64,000 nt of DNA from Salvelinus alpinus (Eukaryota > Chordata > Actinopteri > Salmoniformes > Salmonidae), in the NCBI RefSeq assembly GCF_045679555.1, contig NC_092120.1:7960305-8024304 (forward strand), in the 5' to 3' direction. A model generated the notes under the pieces. The model was not told the DNA's origin. It was given only the letters and a program-made list of their open reading frames with translations, and did no database searches. The position numbers and the translations under genes are program-made. The number at the start of each line of letters is the position of its first letter. Positions within the stretch are counted from its first letter, which is position 1. Positions 30,181-42,575 of the stretch are shown in pieces.

Positions 30181-32236
30181 ACCTCACTAGCTCCTCTCTC
30201 TCTCGCACACATGCACGGATGCACAAACACACACACACATGCATGCACAAACACACATACACACAAACGCAAAGACACAGAGGTCCCTGTGACAGCCAGC
30301 CATTAGGGGCATAAACAACCCTGAACAGCTACAGAGGGGGGTGTTGGCCACATGCCGGTCACTCACAGTTCACGTGATAGATCTCCATCCCCCTCCCACC
30401 CCCAGTCCCCAGCAGCGCAGTTCTCTTCAGTGTTTTTCCACCAAAGATTGCAGCAAATCCTATCCCATTCTCTGTTCAGCTATCCCATTCTCTGTTCACA
30501 TACCCATGAATCATCAGTACAGTGGCTCTGAAATGATTGCCATTATCGAAGGAGAATTCACTTGAGCCAGTTCAAATTTACCATCTGTTAAAATCTCACG
30601 AAATGGCTGTCAACCGAATTCTTGTCTTTGAGACATCACTTCCTTCAACATCATTTCAAGCACCTACGCTACAACATTGACTGTTTGAATTAGTCGCCAT
30701 AAACACTGCAGAGTTCATTATGGCCACCTCTGGCATCTCTCTCTTCAACCTGAGGCAACAGACATCCTCTAAACAGCTCACTTCAGTACTGGGAGTGTGT
30801 GTGCTTGGACCAGTTTGGACCAGCTTGGACCATCCAGTCAGAACCACTTCAGTCCAGATCTCACAGGTGGTTCCTAAGACCCTTTACAAAGTTTCTGAGC
30901 ACAGTAAAATTAGATTGGAATGGCATGTGGGAGAGATGCCCTCTATACCAATCTAGGACATCAGGCTTGGTGAAGAGAGAGACAAAGTGTCTGTAGAGGC
31001 AGTTTACCACTGAAACAACAGACAGCTAAATTGTGCTGTTTTAACTATCTTGTCAGAAAATCAACTGCTGTGCTTTTTCTCAGCGAAACTGGCGGAATAG
31101 ACACAGTACTGGCCAATTACTGAACAGTCCCTCACTGGGAATAAAAGTCCTCACTAAGAGAAACACTGCAACCTATTTCCACCAAACAAAATCGCCCAAT
31201 TTCCCCTTTTGTCCATTGAATGACATGTTCTCATCTAGGTCAGATGAACAAGTAAAGGAAATTAGACAGAAGAGAAGAACACCGTCTGAACCAATTGGGT
31301 CATTTTAATGCGTCATCTGACTGTAGCAGTTTGGAATATGACAATGATTCGACCAGACTGAGAGTTAAACATGCGTACTAAACTCTTTTGACTTTCGTGT
31401 AAATCCTGAATTGTTCTTAATGGGAGACATTTACCTTTTTAAGTGCACTAAAGTCAGAATACAACTCATTGTGTATTAATGAGGATCCTGCTAACACCTC
31501 CTCCTACGTATCACAACCATCAGACACACACCATTAACTTTGAGGTAGGTGATATGGCTGTGAGAGCCAGAGGCTTAATGTTTTGGAGTGGCACCAATAA
31601 TTATTGGATCATTATAATGAGTGAGGTCACACTAACAAGCCAAAAGTACGTGCATCTTTATATTGCTGGACTATTCATTACAGAGTGTGACACACTCATC
31701 ACTACAGGAAGAAGACAGAAGATAGCGATAAGTGCAGTTTGTTAAATAGCCTTGTCACTTGACATGGCAGAGGGTGATGTGTTCTGTTGGTCTCAGAGCT
31801 CTAGTAATCTACTGAATGCTTGGCTGACCCCTGACCCCTGTTCCATTAGTTCTATAGAACGAAGAATACCCAACTACATTGTATATGTTTCAAAGAGTAA
31901 AGGACTTGCAGAGAGGTAGATTACTACAGCACATGTCATTGAAAGCATCAGAGGACACTTATTCTTCCCTGTAAAGAATCCTTCAACCATGAGGTTGGTG
32001 TGGGGATTATGACAGGTCTGACATGTCTAAATGTAAAATATTCACCTGAGTGGCAGATTGTAAGAGATGCATCAGATTGGAGCTGATATATAAACATTAT
32101 AAGTAACCCACAAACAAGGTCTTAGTGTGAAGAAATATCTACAGGATATAGATACACAGCTTTGACATGTCTTTACCTAGCAACGTACATGTACAATTGC
32201 CATAACAACCCAGAGCTACTGTAAAACAAGGGTGTG
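30181..32236 (-). other. rims2: rims2 intron, nothing coding seen
   Basis: Begins with a short CA-rich tract (30205-30260). The rest is unique sequence with short, unsupported frames. No exon with RIM residues or known repeat was recognised. Confidence 0.5.
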
Positions 32237-33895
32237 TGTCACGGCCGTCGTCTAGGTGGAAATGACCGGACCAAGGTGCAGCGTGGTGAGCGTACATTTT
32301 CTTTTATTTATTTACAAAACAAGAAACAAAGAAACGACCGTGAAGCTTACTAGGGCTATAGTGCCACTAACAAAGTCAACTACCCACAAAATACAAAGGA
32401 AAAAAGGCTGACTAAGTATGATTCCCAATCAGGGACAACGATAGACAGCTGTCCCTGATTGAGAACCATACCCGGCCAAAACATAGAAATACAAAACATA
32501 GAAATAAAGAAACTAGAATGCCCACCCTAGTCACACCCTGGCCTAACCAAAATAGAGAATAAAAGCCTCTCTATGGCCAGGGCGTGACAGTACCCCCCCC
32601 CAAAGGTATGGACTCCGGCCGCAAAACCTGACTCTAAAGGGGAGGGTCCGGGTGGGCATCTTTTCACGGCGGAGGCCCCGGTGCGGGACGTAGACCCCGC
32701 TCAACCTCTGGCCCCCCCACTTTGGTGGCGCCTCTGGTGCGGGGACCCTCGTCGCCGACCCCGGACTGGGGACCCTCGCCGCAGGTCCCGGACTGGGGAC
32801 CGTTGCAAGCCCCGGACTGGGGACCGTCGCCGGAGGCTCTGGACTGGGGACCGTCGCCGAAGGCTCCGGACCGGGGACCGTTTCCGGAGGCTCCGGACTG
32901 GGGACTGTCGTTGGAGGCTCCGGACTGGCCCGTGGAGCAGGCACAGGTCGAACCGGGCTTTGGGGGAGCACTAGAGATCTGGTGCTTAGACCTTGCACCG
33001 CTCCTCTTGGCTGAATGCCCACTTTAGCCCGGCACGTACGGAGCGCAGGCATAGGACGAACCGGGCTGTCACAACGCACCAGAGACACAGTGCGCAGAGC
33101 CGGCGCAAGACTCACCGGGCTGTGGAGGCGCACTGGGGGTCTGGAGCGTAGAGCTGGCACAAGACGTGCAGGGCTGGGGAGGGGCACAGGGGGCCTGGTG
33201 CGTGGGGCTGGCACAGTCTTCACCAGACGGCTAGCACGCACCTCAGGACGAGTATGAAGAGCTGACTCAGGTGACATTACCCTAAGGACACGCTCCGTAG
33301 GGTGAATGTCGTGCCCCATGCACCAACACAGCAGCTCTCTCCTCCAATCTCCCCATCAACTCCTTAACTGTCTCTGCTTCACTCCCCTCCAAGTTCACCA
33401 TCTTCTCCCCGACTGGCTCTGGTTCCAACCTCGGCTCCGCCGACCATCCCGTGTGCGCCCCCCCCCCCAAAAAAATATGTTTTGGGGCTGCCTCTCCTGG
33501 CCACGCTGCTTGGTCCTTTGGTGGTGGGTAGTTCTGTCACGGCCGTCGTCTAGGTGGAAATGACCGGACCAAGGTGCAGCGTGGTGAGCGTACATTTTCT
33601 TTTATTTAGAATGTCGCCAACAAAACAAGAAACAAAGAAACGACCGTGAAGCTTACTAGGGCTATAGTGCCACTAACAAAGTCAACTACCCACAAAATAC
33701 AAAGGAAAAAAGGCTGCCTAAGTATGATTCCCAATCAGAGACAACGATAGACAGCTGTCCCTGATTGAGAACCATACCCGGCCAAAACATAGAAATATAA
33801 AACATAGAAATAAAGAAACTAGAATGCCCACCCTAGTCACACCCTGGCCTAACCAAAATAGAGAATAAAAGCCTCTCTATGGCCAGGGCGTGACA
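32237..33895 (-). mobile_element. LTR retrotransposon copy C (proline-rich family)
   Basis: LTRs at 32237-32589 and 33535-33895 (on + TGTCACGGCCGTCG…GGCGTGACA). A perfect 5-bp duplication GTGTG flanks it (32232-32236 and 33896-33900). The purine tract (nine C on +, 32593-32601) adjoins the left LTR, so the element reads on the minus strand. The LTRs differ by an 8-bp indel (TTATTTAC versus TTAGAATGTCGCC region) and a few substitutions, so it is older than copy B. The interior is under 1 kb, with only proline-rich coding sequence. Confidence 0.92.
32543..33595 (-). pseudogene. Proline-rich LTR-element protein, copy C (degraded)
   Basis: The frame begins in the LTR (MYAHHAAPWSGHFHLDDGRD) and crosses to RTTHHQRTKQRGQERQPQN, which matches copies A and B. 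It then shifts frame several times. The clearest later piece (32543-33319, 258 codons) has RPPVPLPSPARLVPALRSRP, LRTVSLVRCDSPVRPMPALR and SPEPPxTVP repeats. It lacks the ELPEPPV and DQPEPSARP arrays of the other copies and has its own 7-10 residue PSPGPATVP-type array. No enzymatic domain. Confidence 0.6.
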
Positions 33896-36590
33896 GTGTG
33901 AACGATTCAGAGGAATGGTCCAGACGTTCTGGGATGTGGAATGGTACGTGTCTCACTGACCACGTGACTGTGATTGGCATTCAACGAAAACAACACGTTG
34001 TGCAAGTGCCATGTGCCACAACTTTTTCACCTTTGGTGTAGCCAACCCTCCTCCTTCCATCCAACCAAGGATCAGTCCCAAGAGATGACGTAAAGACCAA
34101 TGACCAAGGTGTTGAATACAATGCACAGACTCGTCTGAAGAAAATTAGGTTGATTACATAGCCAGCTGGTTTATTTCCCACATGTCTGTCTGTGTAGATC
34201 TGGGGTCCACAAATAGAGTGCACTTCACACTCCTTTCAGAGGACAAAAAGTAAATAAATGAAAGCTAGGGGCTGAAATCTCATTAATTGTCAAATATACT
34301 GCACATGAGTAAGAAAAGGTCTCTCTTTATTGAATTAATTCATATTAATTAATGCAGCAAGTTAAAAGTCGGCCATTAGTATAAAGCATAGAAGGTCATT
34401 TCAACGATTTTATATGACAGCTGGTGAAGAAACTAACTGTGCTCTATATTATCTTCATTTCTGTATTCAGTTCTCTGTCTAACACTTCCTAAGGAAACAG
34501 AGCATTAAAGCTCCACTGATCAATTAGTCTACAGTTGAGGTCTATGGCCCTAAAGTAGATGCTCACAGACTTGGGTCAAAAACAGAACATATGTGAAATA
34601 CTTTCAAATACTTGGTCTTTGTTTGATTTTGTTTGCCTGGTACAATGGAACCAATGATATATTGTACACTTCAAATCAAGTGCACCTGAAACACTTTCAA
34701 TATGCATTCTGACCGTGGTCTAGATATCCATAGACCTTCTACCTTATAAGACTGTACAGCAATGACCACCTCAACATCTTTGACTCTTTCCCAACAACGT
34801 GTACAACTGTTTTTCAGATGTATTAGTCATTGCTTCACAGACAGAGATGTCTTCTATTACGATCAAAACAGCAAAAAGACGACAGATAGTCGGGAAAATA
34901 ATAGCACCTCACACAACGGGAATCCCAAGAACGCTACTCATCAGATGATAACAGCAAGGCCGGGGCATAATCACCCTGAAGTGACGCGGGTGGTGAGCAG
35001 CAACATAATCACCCTGAAGTGACGCGGGTGGTGAGCAGCAACATAATCACCCTGAAGTGACGCGGGTGGTGAGCAGCAACATAAAGACATCAAAGACTGG
35101 TTGGTCTTTGGGGAAGAAAACGTGTGTGATTGATGGAGCAGGGTGAGACCAAGCGTTAGACAGAGAAACAGAACCAGTCAGCCTGCAGAGTGTAAACACA
35201 GCCTAATGGAGCTGTCCTGTCCCCTCTGTTTCCTCTCTCTCTAATGCCCAGTCCACCACCGTCATACAGACCAGCACAACAGCAGCCCTCAGACCATACA
35301 GCTAGGGCTATAATGTCAACTGATACAATACAGTCATACACACACACAAACACACACAGCAGCCCTGGCGGTGGGGAAGTACAGCTTTCCTCCAGCTCCT
35401 GGCTCTGAGAGCTACCTGTCTGCCACACCAACACTACAGGACTGATTCAGGTCATCCTGGTGACAACAAACGGAAACCACAATTAGCTTCATAAAGGAGA
35501 ACGGCTTTGAAGACTAACCATAATGATATCATGTCATATTGTATAATATCATATTGTATTGTTTTGTATTGTTTCAAATCACATCAGAATAGATCACATG
35601 ATATACATATAGGGTAGGGAGGAAGCCATGGTATGGAGTTTGATCCAACAGCTCATTCCATTTCACAGAGGTCAGTCAGTTAGTCAGGCAAACTTTCCAG
35701 TAACAGTCAGAGGAACTACAGGATGGAATGTCCACTGACGCCAAGGAAACCAAAAGAGGCAGATTTCTGGGAAGAAGAGAGTGTAAAAGAGAGTTCTGGT
35801 TTGGATACTTGTCAAAGCTACATTAACACTGACATTGAGCCCTAGTCATTAACACACATTAGCCCTACACGTTGTTTCCAGGAACCAATGCAATCCTTCA
35901 GGTCTCAGGCAAGGTCACACAAGTGTTTTCAACAAACCACCCGTTACGCACGCACGCACACACACGCACACGCACACGCACAGAGCTTACAGTATGTTGT
36001 TCACACCTTGATCAGTTTGTGAGGAAAGTGTGACGTGTGAGGAGGTGGACACACAAGGTAAGGTGAAGTAGGAACACACTGAGCTGTATAGAGACAGCAG
36101 CAGCACAGTGACTACCTGTCCTCAGTGGTGTGAATACACTGACAGACAGAGAGGGAGAGATGGTGAGAGAGAGAGAAAACAAGAGAATGAGAGAGACAAC
36201 GAGAGAATGAGAGAGAAAACGAGAGAATGAGAGAGCGAGAGATGTTATGACAGCCGAGGGATGGCGTTCAGAGTCAAGATAATCATCTATATTTCAACTT
36301 GCAATCACGTTTCACATTCCACTCCCTCATACAGTATACATATGCATCAGTAGTGTTATGATACAGAGTATCATACCTCATACCAATGAAAACAAACGGT
36401 TTTGTTTGAGTGACATGTGGCTTGTGAAGGCAATATCATGGGTATGTCATCATCAAACAAAATACTAGTTCAAAAGAAAACAAGAACATTTCCCAACAGG
36501 AATTGGACATTCAAAAACCCAATTGTTGGTGACTAAGAGGATATAGACATCAAATAATACATTTTGACAGACTGCTCATAGCTCTTCCTC
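33896..36590 (-). other. rims2: rims2 intron with small tandem repeats
   Basis: Unique intronic sequence. It contains a three-copy 38-bp tandem repeat (34965-35083), CA-rich runs (35336-35358, 35948-35982) and a GAGA-rich stretch (36150-36245). No exon recognised. Confidence 0.5.
34965..35083. repeat. Three copies of a 38-bp tandem repeat
   Basis: Unit AATCACCCTGAAGTGACGCG + GGTGGTGAGCAGCAACAT repeated three times without visible change. Confidence 0.9.
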
Positions 36591-36599
36591 ATTGAAAAA

Positions 36600-38560
36600 C
36601 AGTATTATTACACATTGGAACACAGAGTGGGAGGACAGAAACAGAACATCTTTAGCTGTGGTTAAAACCGAGGTGACTGACCTCCTCCCTATAGGATGTC
36701 TCACCATTGTTGGTGATCAGGCCTACCACTGTTGTGTCATCAGCAAATTTAATGATGGTGTTGGAGTCATGCCTGGCTGTGCAGTCATGAGTGAACAGGG
36801 AGTACAGGAGGGGACTGAGCACGCACCCCTGAGGGGCCCTTGTGTTGAGGATCAGTGTGGTGGATGTGTTGTTACCTACCCTACCACCTGGCCCGTCAGG
36901 AAGTCCAGAATCCAGTTGCAGAGGGAGGTGTTTAGTCCCAGGGTCCTTAGCTTATTGATGAGCTTTGAGGGCACTATGGTGTTGAACGCTGAGCTGTAGT
37001 CAATGAATAGCATTCTCACGTAGGTGTTCCTTTGGTCCATGTGTGAAAGGGCAGTGTGGAGTGTAATAGAGATTGCATCATCTGTGGATCTGTTGGTGTG
37101 GTATGCAAATTGGAGTGGGTCTAGGCTTTCTGGGATAATGGTGTTGAGCCACGACCAGCATTTCAAATAATATCATGGCTACAGACGTGAGTGCTACGGG
37201 TCTGTAGTCATTTAGGCAGGTTAACTTAGTGTTCTTGGGCACAGGGACTATGGTGGTCTGCTTGAAACATGTTGATATTACAGACTCAGACAGGGAGAGG
37301 TTGAAAATGTCAGTGAAGACACTCGCCAGTTGCACGTCCTGGTAATCCGTTTGGCCCTGCGGCCTTGTGAATGTTGACTTGTTTAAAGGTCTTACTCACA
37401 TCGGCTGTGGAGAGCGTGATCACACAGTTGTCCGGAACTGCTGATGCTTTCATCCATGTTTCAGTGTTACTTGCCTCGAAGCGAGCGTAGAAGTTATTTA
37501 GCTCATCTGGTAGGCTTATGTCACTGAGCAGCTCTCGGCTGTGCTTCCCTTTGTAGTCTGTAATAGTTTGCAAGACCTGCTACATCCGACGAGCATCGGA
37601 GCCGGTGTAGTACGATTCGATCTTAGTCCTATATTTACGCTTTGCCTGTTTGATGGTTCGTCGGTGGGCATAGCGGGATTTCTTATAAGCTTCCGGGTTA
37701 GAGTCCCGCTCCTTGAAAGCGGCAGTTCTACCCTTTAGCTCAGTGCGAATGTTGCCTGTAATCCACGGCTTCTGGTTTGGGTATGTACGTACAGTCACTG
37801 TACGCACAATTCCCTCTGGTTGTACATTTAACATGCTGATAGATATTAAGTAAAACTGATTTAAGTTTCCCTGCATTAAAGTCCCCGGCCACTAGGAGCG
37901 CCGCCTCTGGATGAGCGTTATCCTGTTTGCTTATGGCCCTAGACAGCTCATTGAGTGCCGTTTTAGTGCCCACATCAGTCTGTGGTAGTATGTACACAGC
38001 TATGAAAAATACAGATGAAAACTCTCTAGGTACATAATGTGGTCAACAGTTTATCATGAGATACTCTACCTCAGGTGAGCAAAACTTCGAGACGTCCTTA
38101 GATATCATGCACCAGCTGTTGTTTACATATATGCATAGCCCCCCGCTCCGTGTCTTACCAGAGGCTGATGTTCTGTCCTGCCGATAGAGTGTATAAACCG
38201 CCAGCTGTATGTTCTTAATGTCGTCGTTCAGCCACGACTCAGTGAAACATAAGATATTACAGTTTTTTATGTCCCGTTGGTAGGATATACATGCTTTCAG
38301 TTCGTCCAATTTATTTTCCAGTGATTTAACGTTAGCTAGCAGGACGGAAGGCAAAGGCAGATTAGCTACTCGTCACCTGATCATCACAAGGCACCCTGAT
38401 CTTTTTCTTCGAAATCTCAATTTCCTTCTCCAGCGAATGACGGGGATCTGGGCCTGCTCGGGTGTCTGTAGTATATCCCTCCCCTCTGACTCATTGAAGA
38501 AAAACTCTTTGTCTAATCTGAGGTGAGTTACCTCGACTAACCTGTGCCCCCGCACATTGA
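36600..38560 (-). mobile_element. Non-LTR retrotransposon (LINE), endonuclease plus reverse transcriptase, decayed
   Basis: On the minus strand, from 38555 down: a basic leader, then the AP-endonuclease part (LANVKSLENKLDELKACISY, LCFTESWLND, GGLCIYVNNSW, LLVAGDFNAG). The reverse transcriptase part follows ([61 protein letters not shown]) and lastly the FADDTTVVGLITNN motif near 36750. FIDYSSAFN and FADD are the polymerase motifs A and C. Frames are broken at least five times and the 3' end after the ADD motif is missing. It belongs to the CR1/L2/Rex group of fish LINEs. Confidence 0.85.
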
Positions 38561-38812
38561 CACTGTACAGGTACCCCCTGTATATAGCCTCGTTACTGTT
38601 ATTTTATTGTTGCTCTATAATTATTTGTTATTTTGTTTTATTATAATTTTTTCATTTTTATTTGTATTTATTTATTGTTTACTTCAGTTTATTTAGTAAA
38701 TACTTTCTTAACACTTATTTTTTTATTAAAACTTAATTGTTGGTTAAGGGCTTGTAACTAAGCACTTCACTGTAAGGTGAAATACCTGCTGTATTAGGCG
38801 CATGATTTGATT
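38545..38812 (+). mobile_element. LINE 3'-end fragment, opposite orientation
   Basis: Reads GCCCCCGCACATTGACACTG, TACCCCCTGTATATAGCCTC, a T-rich stretch and 'GGTGAAATACCTGCTGTATT' to GGCGCATG. This is a typical LINE 3' UTR tail of fish. It lies head to head with the minus-strand LINE, so it is a separate 5'-truncated insertion. Confidence 0.6.
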
Positions 38813-38814
38813 TT

Positions 38815-39010
38815 GGTCATCTCAGTGACCAGATCTCAACCCAATTGAATACTAATGAGATATTCCGGAGCGGCTCCTAAGACAGTGTTTTCCACCACCA
38901 TCAACAAAACACCACATGAGGAGAACTTGTAGAATCAATGTCAAGGTGCATTGAATCTGTTCTGGCTTGTGGTGGCCCAACGCCCTATTAAGACACTTTA
39001 TGTTGGCGTT
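38815..39010 (-). mobile_element. Tc1-family fragment
   Basis: On the minus strand it reads GCCAACATAAAGTGTCTTAA, TAGGGCGTTGGGCCACCACA and AGCCAGAACAGATTCAATGC, a common piece of a salmonid Tc1-related repeat. No terminus and no intact frame. Confidence 0.5.
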
Positions 39011-39379
39011 TCCGTTTAATTTGGCAGTTTCTTGTACATCAAATATTATATGTACCCATGCCATAATTCCCACAAACACACCAGTCCAAAATGAAGAGGT
39101 ACTGTCTGTCCAATACTGAGAACAGTTTGTTTTCATTTTGCAACGTTTTGCTAGAGTTCCCTACACGATGAACATGACCCCTGGTGTTGCCAGCACCATA
39201 ACTACAATCAACGGAGTCATCATGCCAACCACAAAGAGTGTTAAGTAGTACCACTTAACCAAGAAGAGATGTACTGTAATGTACTGACGGAAGAACATGA
39301 TAGAGACAAAAACACATAATAAAAGTGCTGACATGTTGGTTCGGTAGGCATGGACGGGCACATGGGACAGACGTGCCAA
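39011..39379 (-). pseudogene. Unidentified membrane-protein-like frame with one stop
   Basis: A minus-strand frame starts at 39379 (MARLSHVPVHAYRTNMSALL) and reads three hydrophobic stretches (LLLCVFVSIMFF, YYLTLFVVGMMTPLIVVMVL, then after one TAG at 39163-39161, FWTGVFVGIMAWVHIIF). After that it runs into the Tc1 fragment. The same frame continues across the stop. I do not recognise a family. It could be a gene or processed-gene remnant, or chance hydrophobicity in AT-rich DNA. Confidence 0.25.
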
Positions 39380-39804
39380 AAGACAGGTCTCCCAGTCAGC
39401 TCACACTCACACGTGTCCTGCTCTGCATGCTCAAAACAGCTTTTTTGGCCGTCTTATTTTTCTGTAACTATGGCTACATTATCATGTTTAACTTGGTTTT
39501 TATTCAATTCAAAACAAAAGCCATCATGTATTTGTTACAAAAAAGGCAAAACAAAGACATTAGTAAACATCATGGACAACGCAAAGCACATGAAGCACCT
39601 ATTGTACCATGTGCCATTAGACAACATTAAGTTATTCATTCAAAAATAATATCAATAATAGAATCACTGCCTCGTGAATAATCACTCTGAAAGATGTTTG
39701 GTACATCAACATTTGATCCTAATACAAACCTTTCTTAGTATAAAGTCTTTGTAGAAATGCAAAACTGCACATTCAGAATGATGAGAATAACACAGAGTTA
39801 ACAT
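39380..39804. other. rims2 intron, nothing recognised
   Basis: AT-rich unique sequence between the membrane-like frame and the LINE. The two overlapping frames on + are unsupported. Confidence 0.4.
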
Positions 39805-40972
39805 ATAGGACAAGCTAAGCTAGATGCCCTCAATCTCACACAAACTATCAACGAACCTACCAGGTACATCCCTAAATCCGTAAACACGGGCACCCTCATA
39901 GATATCATCCTGACCAACCTGCCCTCTAAATACACCTCTGCTGTTTTCAACCAGGATCTCAGCGATCACTGCCTCATTGCCTGCGTCCGTAATGGGTCCG
40001 CAGTCAAACAACCACCACTCACCACTGTCAAACGCTCCCTAAAACACTTCAGCGAGCAGTCCTTTCTAATCGACCTGGCCCTGGTATCCTGGAAGGATAT
40101 TGACCTCATCCCGTCAGTAGAGGATGCCTGGTTATTCTTTAAAAGTGCTTTCTTCACCATCTTAAATAAGCATGCCCCATTCAAAAAATGTAGAACTAAG
40201 AACAGATATAGCCCTTGGTTCACTCCAGACCTGACTGCCCTTGACCAGCAAAAAAACATCCTATGGCGTTCTGCATTAGCATCAAACAGCCCCCGCGATA
40301 TGCAACTTTTCAGGGAAGTTAGGAACCAATATACACAGTCAGTTAGGAAAGCAAAGGCTAGCTTTTTCAAACAAAAATTTGCATCCTGTAGCAAAAATTC
40401 CAAAAAGTTTTGTTACACTGTAAGTCCATGGAGAATAAGAGCACCTCCTCCCAGCTGCCCACTGCCCTGAGGCTATCAAACACTGTTACCACCGATAAAT
40501 CCACGATAATTGGGAATTTCAATAAGCATTTTTCTACGGCTGGCCATGCTTTCCACCTGGCTACCCTTACCCCGGCCAACAGCTCTGTACCCCCCGCAGC
40601 AAGTTGCTCAAGCGGGGCGCTTCTCCTTCACCCAAATCTAGGTAGCTGATGTTCTGAAAGAGCTGCAAAATCTGGACCCCTACAAATCAGCTGGGCTAGA
40701 CAATCTGGACCCTCTCTTTCTAAAATTATCCACCGCAATTGTTGCAACCCCTATTACTAGCCTGTTTTACCTCTCTTTCGTATCGTCTGAGATCCCCAAA
40801 GATTGGAAAGCTGCGGCGGTCATCCCCCTCTTCAAATGGGGAGACACTCTAGACCCAAACTTTTATAGACCTATATCCATCCTGCCCTGCCATTCTAAAA
40901 TCTTCGAAAGCCAAGTTAACAAACAGATCACCGACCATTTCGAATCCCACCGTACCTTCTCCGCTATGCGGA

Positions 40973-41036
40973 GGCTGAGGTTCACCGATGACCAGCTCGG
41001 GAAACCAACCGAGCTGGTCATCGGTGAACCTCAGCC
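40973..41036. repeat. Perfect 28-bp inverted repeat inside the LINE
   Basis: 40973-41000 (GGCTGAGGTTCACCGATGAC…) is the exact inverse of 41009-41036 with an 8-nt loop. The right arm is the normal LINE sequence (…GGTGAACCTCAGCCACGCTC). The left arm replaces expected LINE sequence, so it looks like an inverted copy of the right arm. Confidence 0.85.
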
Positions 41037-41322
41037 ACGCTCAAGGTCCTAAATGATATCATAAGCGCCATCGATAAGAGCCATTACTGTGCAGCCGTAT
41101 TCATCGACCTGGCCAAGGCTTTCGACTCTGTCAATTACCGCATTCTTATCGACAGACTCAATAGCCTTGGTTTCTCACATGATTGCCTCGCCTGGTTCAC
41201 TAACTACTTCTCAGATAGAGATCAGTGTGTCAAATCAGAAGGCCTCTGGCAGTCTCTATGGGGGTGCCACAGGGTTCAATTCTCGGGCCGACTCTTTTCT
41301 CTGTATATAGCAATGATGTTGC

Positions 41323-41676
41323 TGTCACGCCCTGACCTTAGAGATCCTTATTATTCGCTATGTTTGGTTAGGTCAGGGTGTGACTCGGGTGGGAAATTCT
41401 ATGTTTTCTGTTTCTTTGTTTTTGGCCGAGTGTGGTTCCCAATCAGAGGCAGCTGTCTATTGTTGTCTCTGATTGGGGATCATACTTAGGCATCCCTTTT
41501 TCCCACCATTAGGTTGTGGGATCTTGATTTCTGTTTAGTTACTGTTGCCTGACAGAACTGTGCATATTCGTTTTCAATTTTGTTATTTTGTTTGAGTGTT
41601 TTTTAAATAAAAATCATGAACACTTTCCACGCTGCGCCTTGGTTTACTCTTTCTACCACCAACGAGAGCCGTTACA
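41323..41676 (+). mobile_element. Solo LTR of the proline-rich family in the LINE
   Basis: 354-bp LTR starting TGTCACGCCCTGACC and ending GAGAGCCGTTACA, flanked by perfect GTTGC duplications (41318-41322 and 41677-41681). It has the stem-loop (41438-41478), AATAAA near 41607 and an ATG shortly after (MNTFHAAPWF), as in the full elements. The LINE frame resumes directly after the right GTTGC. Confidence 0.92.
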
Positions 41677-41840
41677 GTTGCTCTTGCTGCTGGTGATTCT
41701 GTGATCCACCTCTACGCAGACGACACTGTTCTGTATACCTCTGGCCCTTCTTTGGACACGGTGTTAACAAACCTCCAGACGAGCTTCAAACCTCCAGACG
41801 TGGCCTCCAACTGCTCTTAAATGCTAGTAAAACTAAATGC

Positions 41841-42575
41841 ATGCTCTTCAACCGATCGCTGCCCGCACCCGCCCGCCCGCCTAGCATCACTACTCTGGAC
41901 GGTTCTGACGTAGAATATGTGGACAACTACAAATACCTAGGTGTCTGGTTAGACTGTAAACTCTCCTTCCAGACTCACATTAAGCATCTCCAATCCAAAA
42001 TTAAATCTAGAATCGGCTTCCTATTTCGCAACAAAGCCTCCTTCACTCATGCTGCTAAACATATCCCCGTAAAACTGACTATCCTACCGATGCTTGACTT
42101 CGGCGATGTCATTTACAAAATAGCCTCCACCACTCTACTCAGCAAATTAGATGTAGTGTATCACAGCGCCATCCGTTTTGTCACCAAAGCCCCATATACT
42201 GCCCACCACTGCGACCTGTATGCTCTCGTTGGCTGGCCCTCGCTTCATATTAGTCGCCAAACCCACTGGCTCCAGGTCATCTATAAGTCTTTGCTAGATA
42301 AAGCCCCGCCTTATCTCAGCTCACTGGTCACCATAGCAACACCCACCCATAGCACGCGCTCGAGCAGGTATATTTCACTGGTCAAATTTCACTGGTCACC
42401 CAAAGCCAACTCCTACTTTGGCTGCCTTTCCTTCCAGTTCTCTGCCTCCAATGACTGGAACGAATTGCAAAAATCACTGAAGCTGGAGACTTATATCTCC
42501 CTCACTAACTTTAAGCATCAGCTGTCAGAGCAGCTTACCGATCACTGCATCTGTACACAGCCCATCTGTAAATAG
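41841..42575 (+). pseudogene. LINE ORF2 C-terminal part (open 244 codons)
   Basis: Open frame, part of the LINE reverse transcriptase ORF after the YADD motif: VEYVDNYKYLGVWLDCKLSF, then HIKHLQSKIKSRIGFLFRN and ASNDWNELQKSLKLETYISL, ending at TAA before the 3' tail. It belongs to the thumb/connection part of the protein. The upstream frame is broken, so no complete ORF2 can be made from this copy. Confidence 0.8.
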
